Positions 25,173-33,833 of a stretch of DNA of 64,000 nt are shown here, piece by piece. The DNA lies in NCBI GenBank assembly GCA_965216695.1, contig OZ244212.1, forward strand, positions 992,001 through 1,056,000, given 5' to 3'. The position numbers were made by a program, and so were the translations under genes. The notes beneath the pieces were generated by a model. The model searched no databases, had not been told where the DNA came from, and was given only the letters and a program-made list of their open reading frames with translations. The first letter of the stretch is position 1; each line of letters begins with the position of its first letter. This DNA comes from G965216695 sp965216695. Lineage in GTDB: Bacteria; Pseudomonadota; Gammaproteobacteria; Pseudomonadales; Azotimanducaceae.

Positions 25173-26423
25173 ATGTCCGATCCGGACAGCGATCTTTTCA
25201 ACCTGGCCATGTCTGATGAGGCACAACCACTCATGGACGCAGTGCAGAAACACATCCGCGAGCACGTTGTGCCGATAACCGAGGAGTTTTTCGCGCTCGA
25301 AAAAGAAAAGACCGACCGGTGGTCCTGGCATCCGAAACAACTGGAACTGCTGGAAGGGGCAAAAGACGCCGCAAAAGCTTCGGGCCTGTGGAACTTCTTC
25401 CTCCCCGAGCACAGCGGTATCGGTCACGGGCTGACCAATCTGGACTACGCCTACATCGCGACCGAACTCGGCAAACACCCGCTGGCGTCGGAGACGCTGA
25501 ACTGCAGCGCCCCCGACACGGGCAACATGGAAGTACTGGAGCGCGTCGGTACGCCGGAGCAACAGGAGCGGTGGCTCAAACCGCTGCTGAACGGCGAAAT
25601 CCGCTCGGCCTACGCGATGACGGAACCCGGATTGCCTTCGTCCGACGCCAAGAACATTTCCACCAGCGCGGTTCTGGAAGGCGACGAGTGGGTAATCAAT
25701 GGGGAGAAATTCTACATCTCCGGAGCCGGAGATCCTCGATGTAAGATCATGATAACCATGGTAAAAACGGACCCCGATGCGCCCCCAAGCCGGCAACAGT
25801 CGCAGATTCTGGTGCCAACCGATACGCCCGGGGTGGAGATCCTGGAAGCGATGGAAGTGTTCGGCCATGACCACGCGCCGCGCGGCCATATGCATATCCG
25901 CTTCGATAACGTACGTGTTCCCAAAGACAACATTCTATTGGGCGAAGGCCGGGGATTCGAAATCTCACAAGTAAGGCTGGGGCCCGGGCGCATCCACCAT
26001 TGCATGCGGTCGATCGGCAAGGCCGAGAAAGCCCTGGAGCTGATGGTGAAACGCGCCGGCACGCGTGTCGCATTCGGCAAACCAATCGCAAAGCTCGGGA
26101 AGAATCTGGAAGTGATCTCGCGCGCGCGCATCGATATCAACGCCATGCGCCTCGCGGTATTGCAAGCCGCCAAAGCCATGGACGTACTCGGCAACAAGGA
26201 AGCGCGGGTTTACGTGAGCGCGGTTAAAGCCATGGTGCCCGAGATCGTGTGTCGGATCATCGACGAAGCAATTCAAATGCACGGTGCGGCGGGTATATCC
26301 CAGTGGACGCCGTTAGCAGAGATGTACACCGACCTGCGCCATCTGCGCTTTGCGGACGGCCCGGACGAGGTGCATCACATGGTCGTCGGTCGGGCCGAGC
26401 TGCAGAAGTACGATCTGTGGTAG
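25173..26423 (+). CDS. Acyl-CoA dehydrogenase (ACAD10/11, LvaC-like)
   Basis: 416 residues with a CTAGGGAGG ribosome site. Family marks: Ala-Met-Thr-Glu-Pro-Gly-Leu-Pro-Ser-Ser-Asp-Ala in the FAD domain, Gly-Glu-Lys-Phe-Tyr-Ile-Ser-Gly-Ala-Gly, Arg-Val-Pro-Lys-Asp-Asn, and a C-terminal Met-His-Gly-Ala-Ala-Gly-Ile. The Pro-Gly-Leu-Pro-Ser-Ser-Asp-Ala form and the long N-terminal helical part are typical of the group paired with APH-like kinases. With the kinase at 20915-21970 it could remove phosphate from a 4-phosphoacyl-CoA; the pairing over 3 kb is inference. Confidence 0.92.
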   Translation: MSDPDSDLFNLAMSDEAQPLMDAVQKHIREHVVPITEEFFALEKEKTDRWSWHPKQLELLEGAKDAAKASGLWNFFLPEHSGIGHGLTNLDYAYIATELGKHPLASETLNCSAPDTGNMEVLERVGTPEQQERWLKPLLNGEIRSAYAMTEPGLPSSDAKNISTSAVLEGDEWVINGEKFYISGAGDPRCKIMITMVKTDPDAPPSRQQSQILVPTDTPGVEILEAMEVFGHDHAPRGHMHIRFDNVRVPKDNILLGEGRGFEISQVRLGPGRIHHCMRSIGKAEKALELMVKRAGTRVAFGKPIAKLGKNLEVISRARIDINAMRLAVLQAAKAMDVLGNKEARVYVSAVKAMVPEIVCRIIDEAIQMHGAAGISQWTPLAEMYTDLRHLRFADGPDEVHHMVVGRAELQKYDLW

Positions 26424-26459
26424 TCATCCCGCGCCGGCGCGCAGTGGGTCACAGGTTCG

Positions 26460-26657
26460 CTAATCGAGACGCGTGATGAGCTTGTACACGGCTATCAAAA
26501 TGCCGAAGCCAACGTACATGCCGAAGAGCGCGATCAACATCAGCACGGCCACTGCCGAAGGCACAACCGCGTACGCGCCAAGCGTGATGATCCCGGTTGC
26601 GAGAACGGCGAACGATCCGGCTATCGCGGCGGCCAGCGCGAGCTTACGATGTTTCAT
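26460..26657 (-). CDS. Small two-helix membrane protein, unknown function
   Basis: 65 residues from the ATG at 26657: Met-Lys-His-Arg-Lys, then two hydrophobic segments (about 6-28 and 32-60) and a short basic end. No family recognised. The ribosome site is weak (GGGCC), and the open frame extends upstream with sequence that does not look coding, so the gene itself is moderately sure and the start less so. Confidence 0.5.
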   Translation of the reverse strand: MKHRKLALAAAIAGSFAVLATGIITLGAYAVVPSAVAVLMLIALFGMYVGFGILIAVYKLITRLD

Positions 26658-27083
26658 GGTGGCCCGTCCGAGTTCGGACCACCATTGAAACACATCGACG
26701 ATAATCCACGATCGGTCGACCGCTGTCTCCTCGTGTCGGGATATCGCCGGACGCTGCGCGGTACTCTTGCGAAGAAATGCCGCGGCCGACAACCGTCGCG
26801 AGGGGATGACAATGCCGAAATGCCATGACACACTACCTGATGGTTGTGGTCGGCGTCCGGATTTTTGGCGACGGTCAAAAAAGCGATCTGGCGACGGTTG
26901 AACGCAACACGAAACAACACGAAAACCAGTTAGTAAGCAGCAAGCCCGGAAGTAGCAGCAGATAGAGAAGTAGCCGCATAGAGAGGGACCTGCCCGAATA
27001 CGGGGCGCCGCCGTCGCGATAGCATGAAGGTCGCGATAGCACGAAGAGAGGGCGCGCGCTCGCGGACACGAGGCGGAGGAACC
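26658..27083. other. 426-bp region without a clear gene, upstream of the caa3-type oxidase operon
   Basis: No convincing reading frame in either strand. It holds a 17-bp tandem duplication at 27013-27046 and an A-rich stretch (26900-26925) with two copies of AACACGAAA. It probably contains the promoter of the tlpA-cox run; I see no confident -35/-10 pair. Confidence 0.5.
27013..27046. repeat. Two tandem copies of a 17-bp motif (GTCGCGATAGCAYGAAG)
   Basis: Copies at 27013-27029 and 27030-27046 differ at one base (T/C). Each contains TCGCGA, a six-base palindrome. They lie 37 bp before the TlpA-like start, so a regulator site or a local duplication are both possible. Confidence 0.7.
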
Positions 27084-27695
27084 ATGGGAGACGAGACCCG
27101 CGCGTGCATACCACGTGTGCACGGTGGGAAGGCAGCGAATCGGCTGAGCCAGACCACCAAGCGTCTGCGTTCAGCATTTGCGATTGTGTGCATCGCGGTC
27201 GTAGCGACTACCGCGGCCGTGCCCGCATTCGCCCTGGAACCCGGCGACCCTGCACCAGCTATTCGACTTCCCGCACTCTCCAACGCGCCGACCCCGCCCA
27301 CCGACCGTGTACCCTTTCCGCTGGTGGAGCTCGGGGATTTCCGGGGCAAGGTCGTCTACCTCGATTTCTGGGATTCGTCCTGCGCACCTTGCCGCGCCGC
27401 GCTGCCCGCACTCGATGGACTCCACGAACAGGTCGGCGACCAGGTTGCAATCGTGGGCGTGAATCTCGATACGGATCCCAGGGCCGCATTGCGGTTTCTG
27501 GACCAGTACCCGGTGCGCTATCCAATCCTGAGCGATCCGTCCGCAGTTTCCGGGCAGCGCTACGCCATCGACGCGTTGCCCACCGCATTTTTCATCGACC
27601 GTGCCGGAACCGTTCGCAGTATTCATCGCGGGTTCCGCAAGACCGATATTCATGCCATCAAGAACAAGATCAAGGCATTGATTGCCGAACAGTAA
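27084..27695 (+). CDS. TlpA/ResA-like thioredoxin-fold protein
   Basis: 203 residues from the ATG at 27084, after a GGCGGAGGAACC site. A membrane anchor or signal (about 29-50, Pro-Ala-Phe-Ala) leads to a thioredoxin fold with Trp-Asp-Ser-Ser-Cys100-Ala-Pro-Cys103, and the cis-Pro turn Ala-Leu-Pro-Thr-Ala. The redox-active pair faces the periplasm, where it would keep apocytochrome or CuA cysteines reduced. It is the first gene of the oxidase run, 10 bp from the CoxB gene, so a role in maturing CuA or the extra heme c domains is likely. Confidence 0.88.
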   Translation: MGDETRACIPRVHGGKAANRLSQTTKRLRSAFAIVCIAVVATTAAVPAFALEPGDPAPAIRLPALSNAPTPPTDRVPFPLVELGDFRGKVVYLDFWDSSCAPCRAALPALDGLHEQVGDQVAIVGVNLDTDPRAALRFLDQYPVRYPILSDPSAVSGQRYAIDALPTAFFIDRAGTVRSIHRGFRKTDIHAIKNKIKALIAEQ

Positions 27696-27705
27696 GGGGT
27701 AGCCT

Positions 27706-29103
27706 ATGGCTCTAGCGATTGTGCTCATCGTGTTGATCGTCGGATCGGTGTTGTTTCACCTGTTGAGCCCGTGGTATCTGACCCCGCTCGCGTCCAACTG
27801 GGACACGATCGATTTCACCATCGACATCACGTTCTGGGTAACCGGCTTCGTGTTCGTGGCGGTCAACGCATTCATGGCGTGGGCGGTGATCAAGTACCGC
27901 CACAATCCCGAGCGCCGCGCGGAATATCAGCCCGAAAACAAGAAGCTGGAAATCTGGCTCACCGTCGTCACCGCAGTTGGCGTCGCGGCGATGCTCGCAC
28001 CCGGCCTGATCGTCTGGGGCGATTTCGTAACGCCACCGGACGACGCGCACGAGGTCGAAGCCGTCGGCCAGCAGTGGCATTGGTCGTACCGCTTTCCGGG
28101 TGAGGACGGCAAGTTTGGCGCCGTAGAGGCGCGATTGATCACCGACGACAATCCGTTCGGTATGCAGCCCGACGATCCGGACGGACAGGACGACGTACTG
28201 ATCGCAAGCCCCACAGTACACCTACCAATCGACCAACCGGTGAAAATGAATCTGCGGTCGAAAGACGTGCTGCACAACTTCACAGTCGCGCAGTTTCGCG
28301 TAAAGATGGATCTGGTTCCCGGCCTCGTATCCTACATGTGGTTCACACCTACGAAGGTGGGCGAATACGAGGTCTTGTGTGAAGAGTTGTGTGGCGTGGG
28401 CCACTACGCGATGCGCGGTATGGTCAGGGTGGATACCCAGGCCGATTTCGACGCCTGGCTCGCCGAACAACCGACGTATCGCGAACTGCAGAACCGAAAA
28501 GCCGGCGTTGCGAGTCTGGGCCAGGGGCAGTACGCGGTCTGCGTTGCTTGCCACGGCGCTAACGGCGAGGGCAACAAAGCGTTGAACGCACCAAAGCTGG
28601 CCGGCCAGGAAGCCTGGTACCTGCGGCGGCAACTCGAGTACTACAAGGCCGGTATCCGCGGCGCGCATCCTGACGACGTTTACGGCAAACAGATGGCGCC
28701 AATGGCGGCAACACTCGTCAACGACGAGGCCATGGAGAACGTGATTGCGTACATCCAGACGCTACCGGACGAACCGCCCACAACCACCATTTCCGGCGAT
28801 GTCGATCGCGGTCGGGACATCTACCGCACCTGCGCCGTGTGCCACGGCGAGCGCGGCGAAGGTCTTTTTGCACTTAACGCGCCACGCCAGGCTGGCATGA
28901 GCGACTGGTATCTGGCGCAACAGCTGAAAAACTTTCGCGAGGGTATACGGGGCGCCCATTCAGGCGACAAGTACGGCGTACAGATGCAGCTAATGGCGGC
29001 TGTGCTCCAGTCCGACGAACAGATCAACGATGTCGTCGCCTACATCAATACGCTTCCGGGACCTCAGGACCCGATCAATCTTGCTTCTAGGGAGAACCAC
29101 TGA
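27706..29103 (+). CDS. ctaC: Cytochrome c oxidase subunit II with two C-terminal cytochrome c domains
   Basis: 465 residues. Two membrane helices (about 3-25 and 40-62) and the CuA cupredoxin domain with His190, Cys225-Glu-Glu-Leu-Cys229-Gly-Val-Gly-His233 and Met236. Then two cytochrome c domains: Cys279-Val-Ala-Cys-His283 and Cys376-Ala-Val-Cys-His380. The two heme domains are alike (Asn-Ala-Pro-Lys/Arg, Trp-Tyr-Leu, Gln-Leu, Gly-Ile-Arg-Gly-Ala-His), which points to an internal duplication. Common caa3-type subunits have one such domain. It takes electrons from a donor and feeds CuA in the periplasm. Stop and the next start share a base. Confidence 0.95.
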   Translation: MALAIVLIVLIVGSVLFHLLSPWYLTPLASNWDTIDFTIDITFWVTGFVFVAVNAFMAWAVIKYRHNPERRAEYQPENKKLEIWLTVVTAVGVAAMLAPGLIVWGDFVTPPDDAHEVEAVGQQWHWSYRFPGEDGKFGAVEARLITDDNPFGMQPDDPDGQDDVLIASPTVHLPIDQPVKMNLRSKDVLHNFTVAQFRVKMDLVPGLVSYMWFTPTKVGEYEVLCEELCGVGHYAMRGMVRVDTQADFDAWLAEQPTYRELQNRKAGVASLGQGQYAVCVACHGANGEGNKALNAPKLAGQEAWYLRRQLEYYKAGIRGAHPDDVYGKQMAPMAATLVNDEAMENVIAYIQTLPDEPPTTTISGDVDRGRDIYRTCAVCHGERGEGLFALNAPRQAGMSDWYLAQQLKNFREGIRGAHSGDKYGVQMQLMAAVLQSDEQINDVVAYINTLPGPQDPINLASRENH

Positions 29104-30884
29104 TGTCCGACATCGCACACGATGCCATGGATTTCGTCCCCCCGGCCGAGGTCGAGGAGGAAGAGCTTTATCACGCCAAAACCTGGCTCGGGAAATACGT
29201 CTTCTGCCAGGACGCAAAAGTCATTGCCGTGCAATATTCGATCACTGCGATCGCGATCGGGCTGGTAGCGCTGGTCCTCTCGGTGCTGATGCGGCTGCAG
29301 CTCGGTTTTCCGCACGAGTTCGCACTGATCGATCCGTCGAACTATCTGCAGTTCGTGACGATGCACGGAATGATCATGGTGATCTACCTGTTAACCGCGC
29401 TCTTCCTCGGCGGATTCGGCAACTACCTGATCCCGCTGATGTGCGGCGCCCGCGACATGGTGTTTCCGTACGTCAACATGATCAGCTACTGGGTTTACCT
29501 CGTGGCGGTACTGGTACTGGTCGCAAGCTTCTTCGTGCCCGGCGGCTCCACAGGCGCGGGATGGACCCTGTACCCGCCTCAGGCGATCAGTCCGGGCACA
29601 CCGGGGACCGACGGCGGGATCATCCTGATGCTCCTCTCACTCGCACTGTTCATCATCGGCTTCACGATGGGCGGTCTGAACTACGTGGTTACGGTGCTGC
29701 AAGCGCGCACGCGCGGCATGTCGCTGATGCGCATGCCACTTACCGTGTGGGGCATCTTCATGGCCACCGTTCTCGCGCTGCTCGCCTTCCCGGCTCTGTT
29801 TGTCAGCGCGATCATGATGATTCTGGACCGAACGCTTGGCACCAGTTTCTTCATGCCAGCGATGATTTCGTTAGGTGAACAAACGAGCTACGACGGCGGC
29901 AGTCCGATTCTTTTCCAACACCTTTTCTGGTTTTTCGGCCATCCGGAGGTGTACATCGTTGCGCTGCCCGCGTTCGGCATCGTTTCCGACCTGTTGAGCA
30001 TCCACGCGCGCAAGGCCATCTTCGGCTACCGGATGATGGTATGGGCAATCGTCGCGATCGGCGCGCTCAGCTTCATCGTCTGGGCACACCATATGTATGT
30101 GAGCGGCATGAACCCCTACTTCGGGTTCTTCTTCGCCACCACGACGCTGATCATTGCGGTACCAACGGCCATCAAGGTCTACAACTGGGTGTTGACGCTG
30201 TGGCGCGGCAATATCCGGCTTACCGTACCAATGCTGTTCGCCATCGGCTTCATTTTCACGTTCATCAACGGCGGCCTTACAGGCCTGTTCCTCGGCAACG
30301 TCACCATCGACCTGCCGCTGTCGGATACATACTTCGTGGTCGCCCACTTCCACATGGTCATGGCGGTGTCACCGGTACTGGTGGTATTCGGCGCGATCTA
30401 TCACTGGTACCCCAAGATCACCGGCCGGATGCTGAACGACACGCTCGGTAAATGGCACTTCTGGATGACATTCCTAGGCACCTACGCGATCTACTTTCCG
30501 ATGCACTATCTCGGTTTCGCTGGCGTACCGCGCCGCTACTACGCGAACGGCGAAACGGCGCTGATGGCCGACAACGTGCAGGACCTGAACGCGGCCATCA
30601 CGATTGCCGCGATCTTTGTCGCGGTAACCCAGATTCTGTTCCTGATCAACCTGTTCTGGAGTTACTTCAAAGGACGCGACGCCGGGCACAATCCGTGGGA
30701 GGCGACGACCCTCGAATGGCAGACGCCGCACACGCCGCCCCGGCACGGCAATTTCGATGAGCTGCCAGCCGTGTACCGGTGGGCATACGACTACAGCGTG
30801 CCCGGTGTAGCGGTGGACTACGTTCCGCAGAACGTATCGCCGTCCGAGGTGGACGAGTGGGCCGCGGCACAAGCGCGTGCATGA
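29103..30884 (+). CDS. ctaD: Cytochrome c oxidase subunit I (A-type heme-copper oxidase)
   Basis: 593 residues with 12 or more membrane helices. CuB ligand His280 and cross-link partner Tyr284 in Gly-His-Pro-Glu-Val-Tyr, CuB pair His329-His330, and heme ligands His415 and His417 in Ala-His-Phe-His-Met-Val are all in place. The D-channel Asn-rich loop (Gly-Asn-Tyr-Leu-Ile-Pro-Leu-Met) is present too, so it is a proton-pumping A-family enzyme. Start overlaps the stop of subunit II (TGATG). Confidence 0.97.
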   Translation: MSDIAHDAMDFVPPAEVEEEELYHAKTWLGKYVFCQDAKVIAVQYSITAIAIGLVALVLSVLMRLQLGFPHEFALIDPSNYLQFVTMHGMIMVIYLLTALFLGGFGNYLIPLMCGARDMVFPYVNMISYWVYLVAVLVLVASFFVPGGSTGAGWTLYPPQAISPGTPGTDGGIILMLLSLALFIIGFTMGGLNYVVTVLQARTRGMSLMRMPLTVWGIFMATVLALLAFPALFVSAIMMILDRTLGTSFFMPAMISLGEQTSYDGGSPILFQHLFWFFGHPEVYIVALPAFGIVSDLLSIHARKAIFGYRMMVWAIVAIGALSFIVWAHHMYVSGMNPYFGFFFATTTLIIAVPTAIKVYNWVLTLWRGNIRLTVPMLFAIGFIFTFINGGLTGLFLGNVTIDLPLSDTYFVVAHFHMVMAVSPVLVVFGAIYHWYPKITGRMLNDTLGKWHFWMTFLGTYAIYFPMHYLGFAGVPRRYYANGETALMADNVQDLNAAITIAAIFVAVTQILFLINLFWSYFKGRDAGHNPWEATTLEWQTPHTPPRHGNFDELPAVYRWAYDYSVPGVAVDYVPQNVSPSEVDEWAAAQARA

Positions 30885-30912
30885 TCGCCGCTGATCCGCA
30901 ACGGAGGGACGT

Positions 30913-31596
30913 ATGAGCTACACCCTGATATTCCTTGCGCTGCTGCTCGCGTGCGTGGTGTGGTGGCTGGTGAAACAGTCGATCCGGGTGCAGCCCTGGG
31001 CCGCCGATGCCGCCACCGACGCGGTACGCGACGACGGTGTCCGCTCGCCGTTCACGCTCTCACCGCTCCCGCACGAGAAGGTCGCACTGGGGGTGTTCCT
31101 CGCCGTCGTCACGTCGCTATTCGCGCTTTTCATCAGCGCCTACGCAATCCGGATGGACTACGCCGACTGGCGCCCGATGCCGGAACCGTCCACGCTGTGG
31201 CTCAACACCGGCATTCTGGTACTCGCAAGCATACTTCTGCAGTGGGCTTGGAATGGGGCAAAACGCGGCGATCGGCAGGCGGTGTGGCGGGGTCTCGGCG
31301 CCGGCGGTCTCTGTACCGTTGCGTTTGTTATTGCCCAGTTGCTCGTCTGGGATCAACTCACGTCGTCCGGCTATCTGGTCAATGGTAACCCGGCAAACGC
31401 GTTTTTCTACACGCTGACCGCTCTGCACGCACTGCACCTCATAGGCGGTCTCGTGGCCCTTGGCCGGTCGGTGCGCCGTTTGTGGCGCGGCGACGACATC
31501 GAGTCGGTAGAACTGGGCGTGGAGCTGTGTGCCGTGTACTGGCACTTCCTGCTCGCGGTGTGGGTCATCCTGCTAACGCTTCTGTTGAATACGTAG
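30913..31596 (+). CDS. ctaE: Cytochrome c oxidase subunit III family protein, first copy
   Basis: 227 residues, with about six hydrophobic segments after an unusual long N-terminal helix and loop. The later Thr-Ala-Leu-His-Ala-Leu-His-Leu-Ile-Gly-Gly and Tyr-Trp-His-Phe-Leu mark subunit III. RBS CGGAGGGACGT precedes the ATG. It sits directly after subunit I, so it should be the core subunit. It differs clearly from the second copy. Confidence 0.88.
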   Translation: MSYTLIFLALLLACVVWWLVKQSIRVQPWAADAATDAVRDDGVRSPFTLSPLPHEKVALGVFLAVVTSLFALFISAYAIRMDYADWRPMPEPSTLWLNTGILVLASILLQWAWNGAKRGDRQAVWRGLGAGGLCTVAFVIAQLLVWDQLTSSGYLVNGNPANAFFYTLTALHALHLIGGLVALGRSVRRLWRGDDIESVELGVELCAVYWHFLLAVWVILLTLLLNT

Positions 31597-31674
31597 CTCT
31601 GATGTCACGTAGATCTACAAGGCGGCGGCCCACAAGGTAATGAACACAACACGAAAAATTCAGAGGAGCTCACT

Positions 31675-32376
31675 GTGGCAGAAAGTCTGACGCTGCAACC
31701 CGGCCACCGGGGTCTGGTCGCCGACTGGTCGTCTGATCAGCGCGCGTTCAAGAACGTGCCCTGGGGCAAGGCGATGATGTGGATCTTTCTGCTGAGCGAT
31801 ACCTTCATCTTCTCCTGCTTTCTCGTCTCGTACATGACGGTGCGGATGTCCACCACCGTGGAGTGGCCGATTCCCAGCGAGGTATTCGCGCTCGAGATGT
31901 TCGGTACCGATGTACCGCTGCTGCTGATCGCAATCATGACATTCATTCTGATCACCAGCAGCGGCACCATGGCCATGGCCGTGAAGTTCGGCTACGAAAA
32001 GAACAAGAACGCCACGTTCTGGCTTCTGATCGTTACTGCGTTGTTCGGCGCGATGTTTGTCGGTATGCAGGCGTTCGAGTGGACCAAACTCATCGTGGAC
32101 GAAGGCGTGAGGCCCTGGGGCAACCCGATGGGCGCACCTCAGTTTGGCGCCGTGTTCTTCATGGTTACCGGTTTTCACGGCACCCACGTCTCGATCGGCG
32201 TGATCTTCCTGTTGATCGTTGCCGTCAAGGTGCGCCGCGGTGCATTCGACGACGAGCGGCCGGGCTTCATGACCGGCCGCAAGGGCCGCTACGAAATCGT
32301 AGAAACCATGGGCCTGTACTGGCACTTCGTAGACCTGGTATGGGTGTTCATCTTCGCGTTCTTCTACCTTTGGTAG
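31675..32376 (+). CDS. Cytochrome c oxidase subunit III family protein, second copy
   Basis: 233 residues from a GTG with AGAGGAGCT upstream. Trp-Ile-Phe-Leu-Leu-Ser-Asp-Thr-Phe-Ile-Phe, Gly-Met-Gln-Ala-Phe-Glu-Trp, Thr-Gly-Phe-His-Gly-Thr-His-Val and Tyr-Trp-His-Phe-Val-Asp are the canonical subunit III motifs, including the conserved Glu. It is the more canonical of the two copies and probably the real partner of CoxA; the first copy may be an added subunit. 79 bp follow the first copy. Confidence 0.9.
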   Translation: MAESLTLQPGHRGLVADWSSDQRAFKNVPWGKAMMWIFLLSDTFIFSCFLVSYMTVRMSTTVEWPIPSEVFALEMFGTDVPLLLIAIMTFILITSSGTMAMAVKFGYEKNKNATFWLLIVTALFGAMFVGMQAFEWTKLIVDEGVRPWGNPMGAPQFGAVFFMVTGFHGTHVSIGVIFLLIVAVKVRRGAFDDERPGFMTGRKGRYEIVETMGLYWHFVDLVWVFIFAFFYLW

Positions 32377-32495
32377 TGAACCGGCTATGGCGGTCATGAC
32401 AGTCGTAGTGGAACGCGGGCGGAACCGGATAACGAAAAACGAGATTACGCGCACACGCCAACGATGCGCGACACCAAGACAACAAGGAATCGACT

Positions 32496-32843
32496 ATGTC
32501 TGAAGAAGGCCAACAACATCCGATCGGCATTTACTTCAAGATCTGGGGATTACTGTTCGTCCTCAGTGCCGCGTCGTACATGGTGGACTACATGGCCCTG
32601 CAGGGGTACCTGCGGTGGACGCTGATCCTGATTTTCATGATGCTGAAAGCCGGGTTGATCGTCGCCATCTTCATGCACATGATGTGGGAGCGGCTCGCGA
32701 TCGTTTACGCAATCCTCGTGCCGCCACTGGTCATTCTAGTGCTTATTCTTCTAATGGCGCTGGAAGGCGATTACACGTGGTTGAACCGGGAAACGTTCTT
32801 CTCCGACTGGCGTATGTTCTTCGAAGGCGGCGGCCACCACTGA
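32496..32843 (+). CDS. Cytochrome c oxidase subunit IV (CtaF/CyoD-like)
   Basis: 115 residues with three hydrophobic segments. The start Pro-Ile-Gly-Ile-Tyr-Phe-Lys-Ile-Trp and Met-Met-Leu-Lys-Ala-Gly-Leu-Ile-Val-Ala-Ile-Phe-Met-His-Met, followed by a long membrane helix, are typical for bacterial subunit IV. A 119-bp spacer separates it from the second subunit III. Supports CuB assembly of the oxidase in related systems. Confidence 0.87.
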   Translation: MSEEGQQHPIGIYFKIWGLLFVLSAASYMVDYMALQGYLRWTLILIFMMLKAGLIVAIFMHMMWERLAIVYAILVPPLVILVLILLMALEGDYTWLNRETFFSDWRMFFEGGGHH

Positions 32844-32850
32844 ACAATCC

Positions 32851-32877
32851 ACAGGAGCGACGGAACGGCGCTCCTGT
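32851..32877. terminator. Hairpin with 9-bp perfect stem between convergent genes
   Basis: Arms ACAGGAGCG and CGCTCCTGT enclose a nine-base loop, 8 bp after the subunit IV stop and 43 bp before the end of the minus-strand gene. It could end transcription from both sides. No T-run follows, so intrinsic termination is not certain. Confidence 0.45.
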
Positions 32878-32919
32878 CGCGGCATCTGGATTCTGCGGCT
32901 CGCGTCCGCGGAGAAACTG

Positions 32920-33489
32920 TTAGGGCAGCGTTTCCCGCAGTAGATGCGGAATTCGTTTCTGACCTTCCATGATCCACTGCGGGGTGCCGCGCTCGGTACC
33001 GGCTAGCTCAAGGTCCGGATGACGCTTCAAGAGTTCTTCCAGCGTATCTTCCTGGTCCGGTAAAAGATCGACGAAGAATACGTGCCGACCAGCGTCCAGC
33101 GCTTTTTCGAACCGTTCGAAGTGCTTATTGCGTCGCTGGATGCCGACAAAGCCGCCCTCCCAGGTACAAAATCCCAGCACGATGATTGAGAGGAAGATCC
33201 AAGGAATCCAACCCGCGGGCGTGTTGGTCCAACCCAGCAGATAGGCCCCACCCAACACCAAGACCGCGCCGATCGCGCCGGCCAGCGCACCGTATTCGCC
33301 GGACCGTACGACGTCGCTTTTCATCAGCGACGTCACGTCGTGCAGGTGATGGTGATTTTCCACGGCGGTGTCGTCCAGACTCAGCACATGGATCTGCGGA
33401 GTCGAAACACCACGCCGTTCCAGTTGCTCTTCGAACAACTCCAAGTCGTCCAGATCGTCGCTAATGAAATAGTGGCGCAGAACTGTCAT
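32920..33489 (-). CDS. Two-helix membrane protein with soluble ends, unknown function
   Basis: 189 residues with a GGGAGAAG site before the ATG. An N-terminal soluble part with Asp-Asp-Leu-Asp-Asp-Leu-Glu-Leu-Phe-Glu-Glu-Gln-Leu, a Gly-rich double helix (about 66-112) and a C-terminal part that again reads as a soluble Val-Phe-Phe-Val-Asp strand. The pattern, a regulatory-like end-domain around a glycine-zipper hairpin, is seen in conserved unnamed proteins; I do not assign a function. It lies with a small membrane gene on the strand opposite to the oxidase. Confidence 0.75.
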   Translation of the reverse strand: MTVLRHYFISDDLDDLELFEEQLERRGVSTPQIHVLSLDDTAVENHHHLHDVTSLMKSDVVRSGEYGALAGAIGAVLVLGGAYLLGWTNTPAGWIPWIFLSIIVLGFCTWEGGFVGIQRRNKHFERFEKALDAGRHVFFVDLLPDQEDTLEELLKRHPDLELAGTERGTPQWIMEGQKRIPHLLRETLP

Positions 33490-33510
33490 GTGACTTCTCC
33501 CATGGCCAAA

Positions 33511-33738
33511 TCAGAAGAAAACGCCGAAGAGCAGGTAGGCGGGTATGCCGAAGAGGAACCACAGAGCCAACAGAGTTACGGCCGCCGCGCCGACCGTTTG
33601 CAACACCCGTATTGCGCGACCCGATGCAGCCCCCGTATCCGGTTCGCGTAGTTGCCTTTCGCAGTCTTCTCGACCTGCGTTACGGCTAACTGCTGCACGA
33701 TCCGGTCCGTCCGTCTGCGATTTCGCAGAAACCGTCAC
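33511..33738 (-). CDS. Small single-pass membrane protein
   Basis: 75 residues from GTG at 33738, with GAGGGTC upstream; an ATG at 33756 is an alternative. The first half is polar, Arg/Asp/Ala-rich; one hydrophobic helix (about 46-70) ends the protein in aromatic residues (Leu-Phe-Gly-Val-Phe-Phe). No family recognised. It precedes the two-helix protein by 21 bp on the same strand. Such small helices often accompany oxidases. Confidence 0.45.
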   Translation of the reverse strand: MTVSAKSQTDGPDRAAVSRNAGREDCERQLREPDTGAASGRAIRVLQTVGAAAVTLLALWFLFGIPAYLLFGVFF

Positions 33739-33833
33739 CGACCCTCGACCCCTCATCAAGCGCGATTACTGGTCGTTGAATACCTGAATTCCACGGAGGT
33801 TGCAAGACGCGCAAATCGCTGCATGATAACGGT

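Noticed and set aside
26900..31655. Repeated AACACGAAA motif upstream of tlpA and of the second subunit III
   Set aside because: Copies are short and their spacing to starts differs; they may be chance in A-rich spacers.
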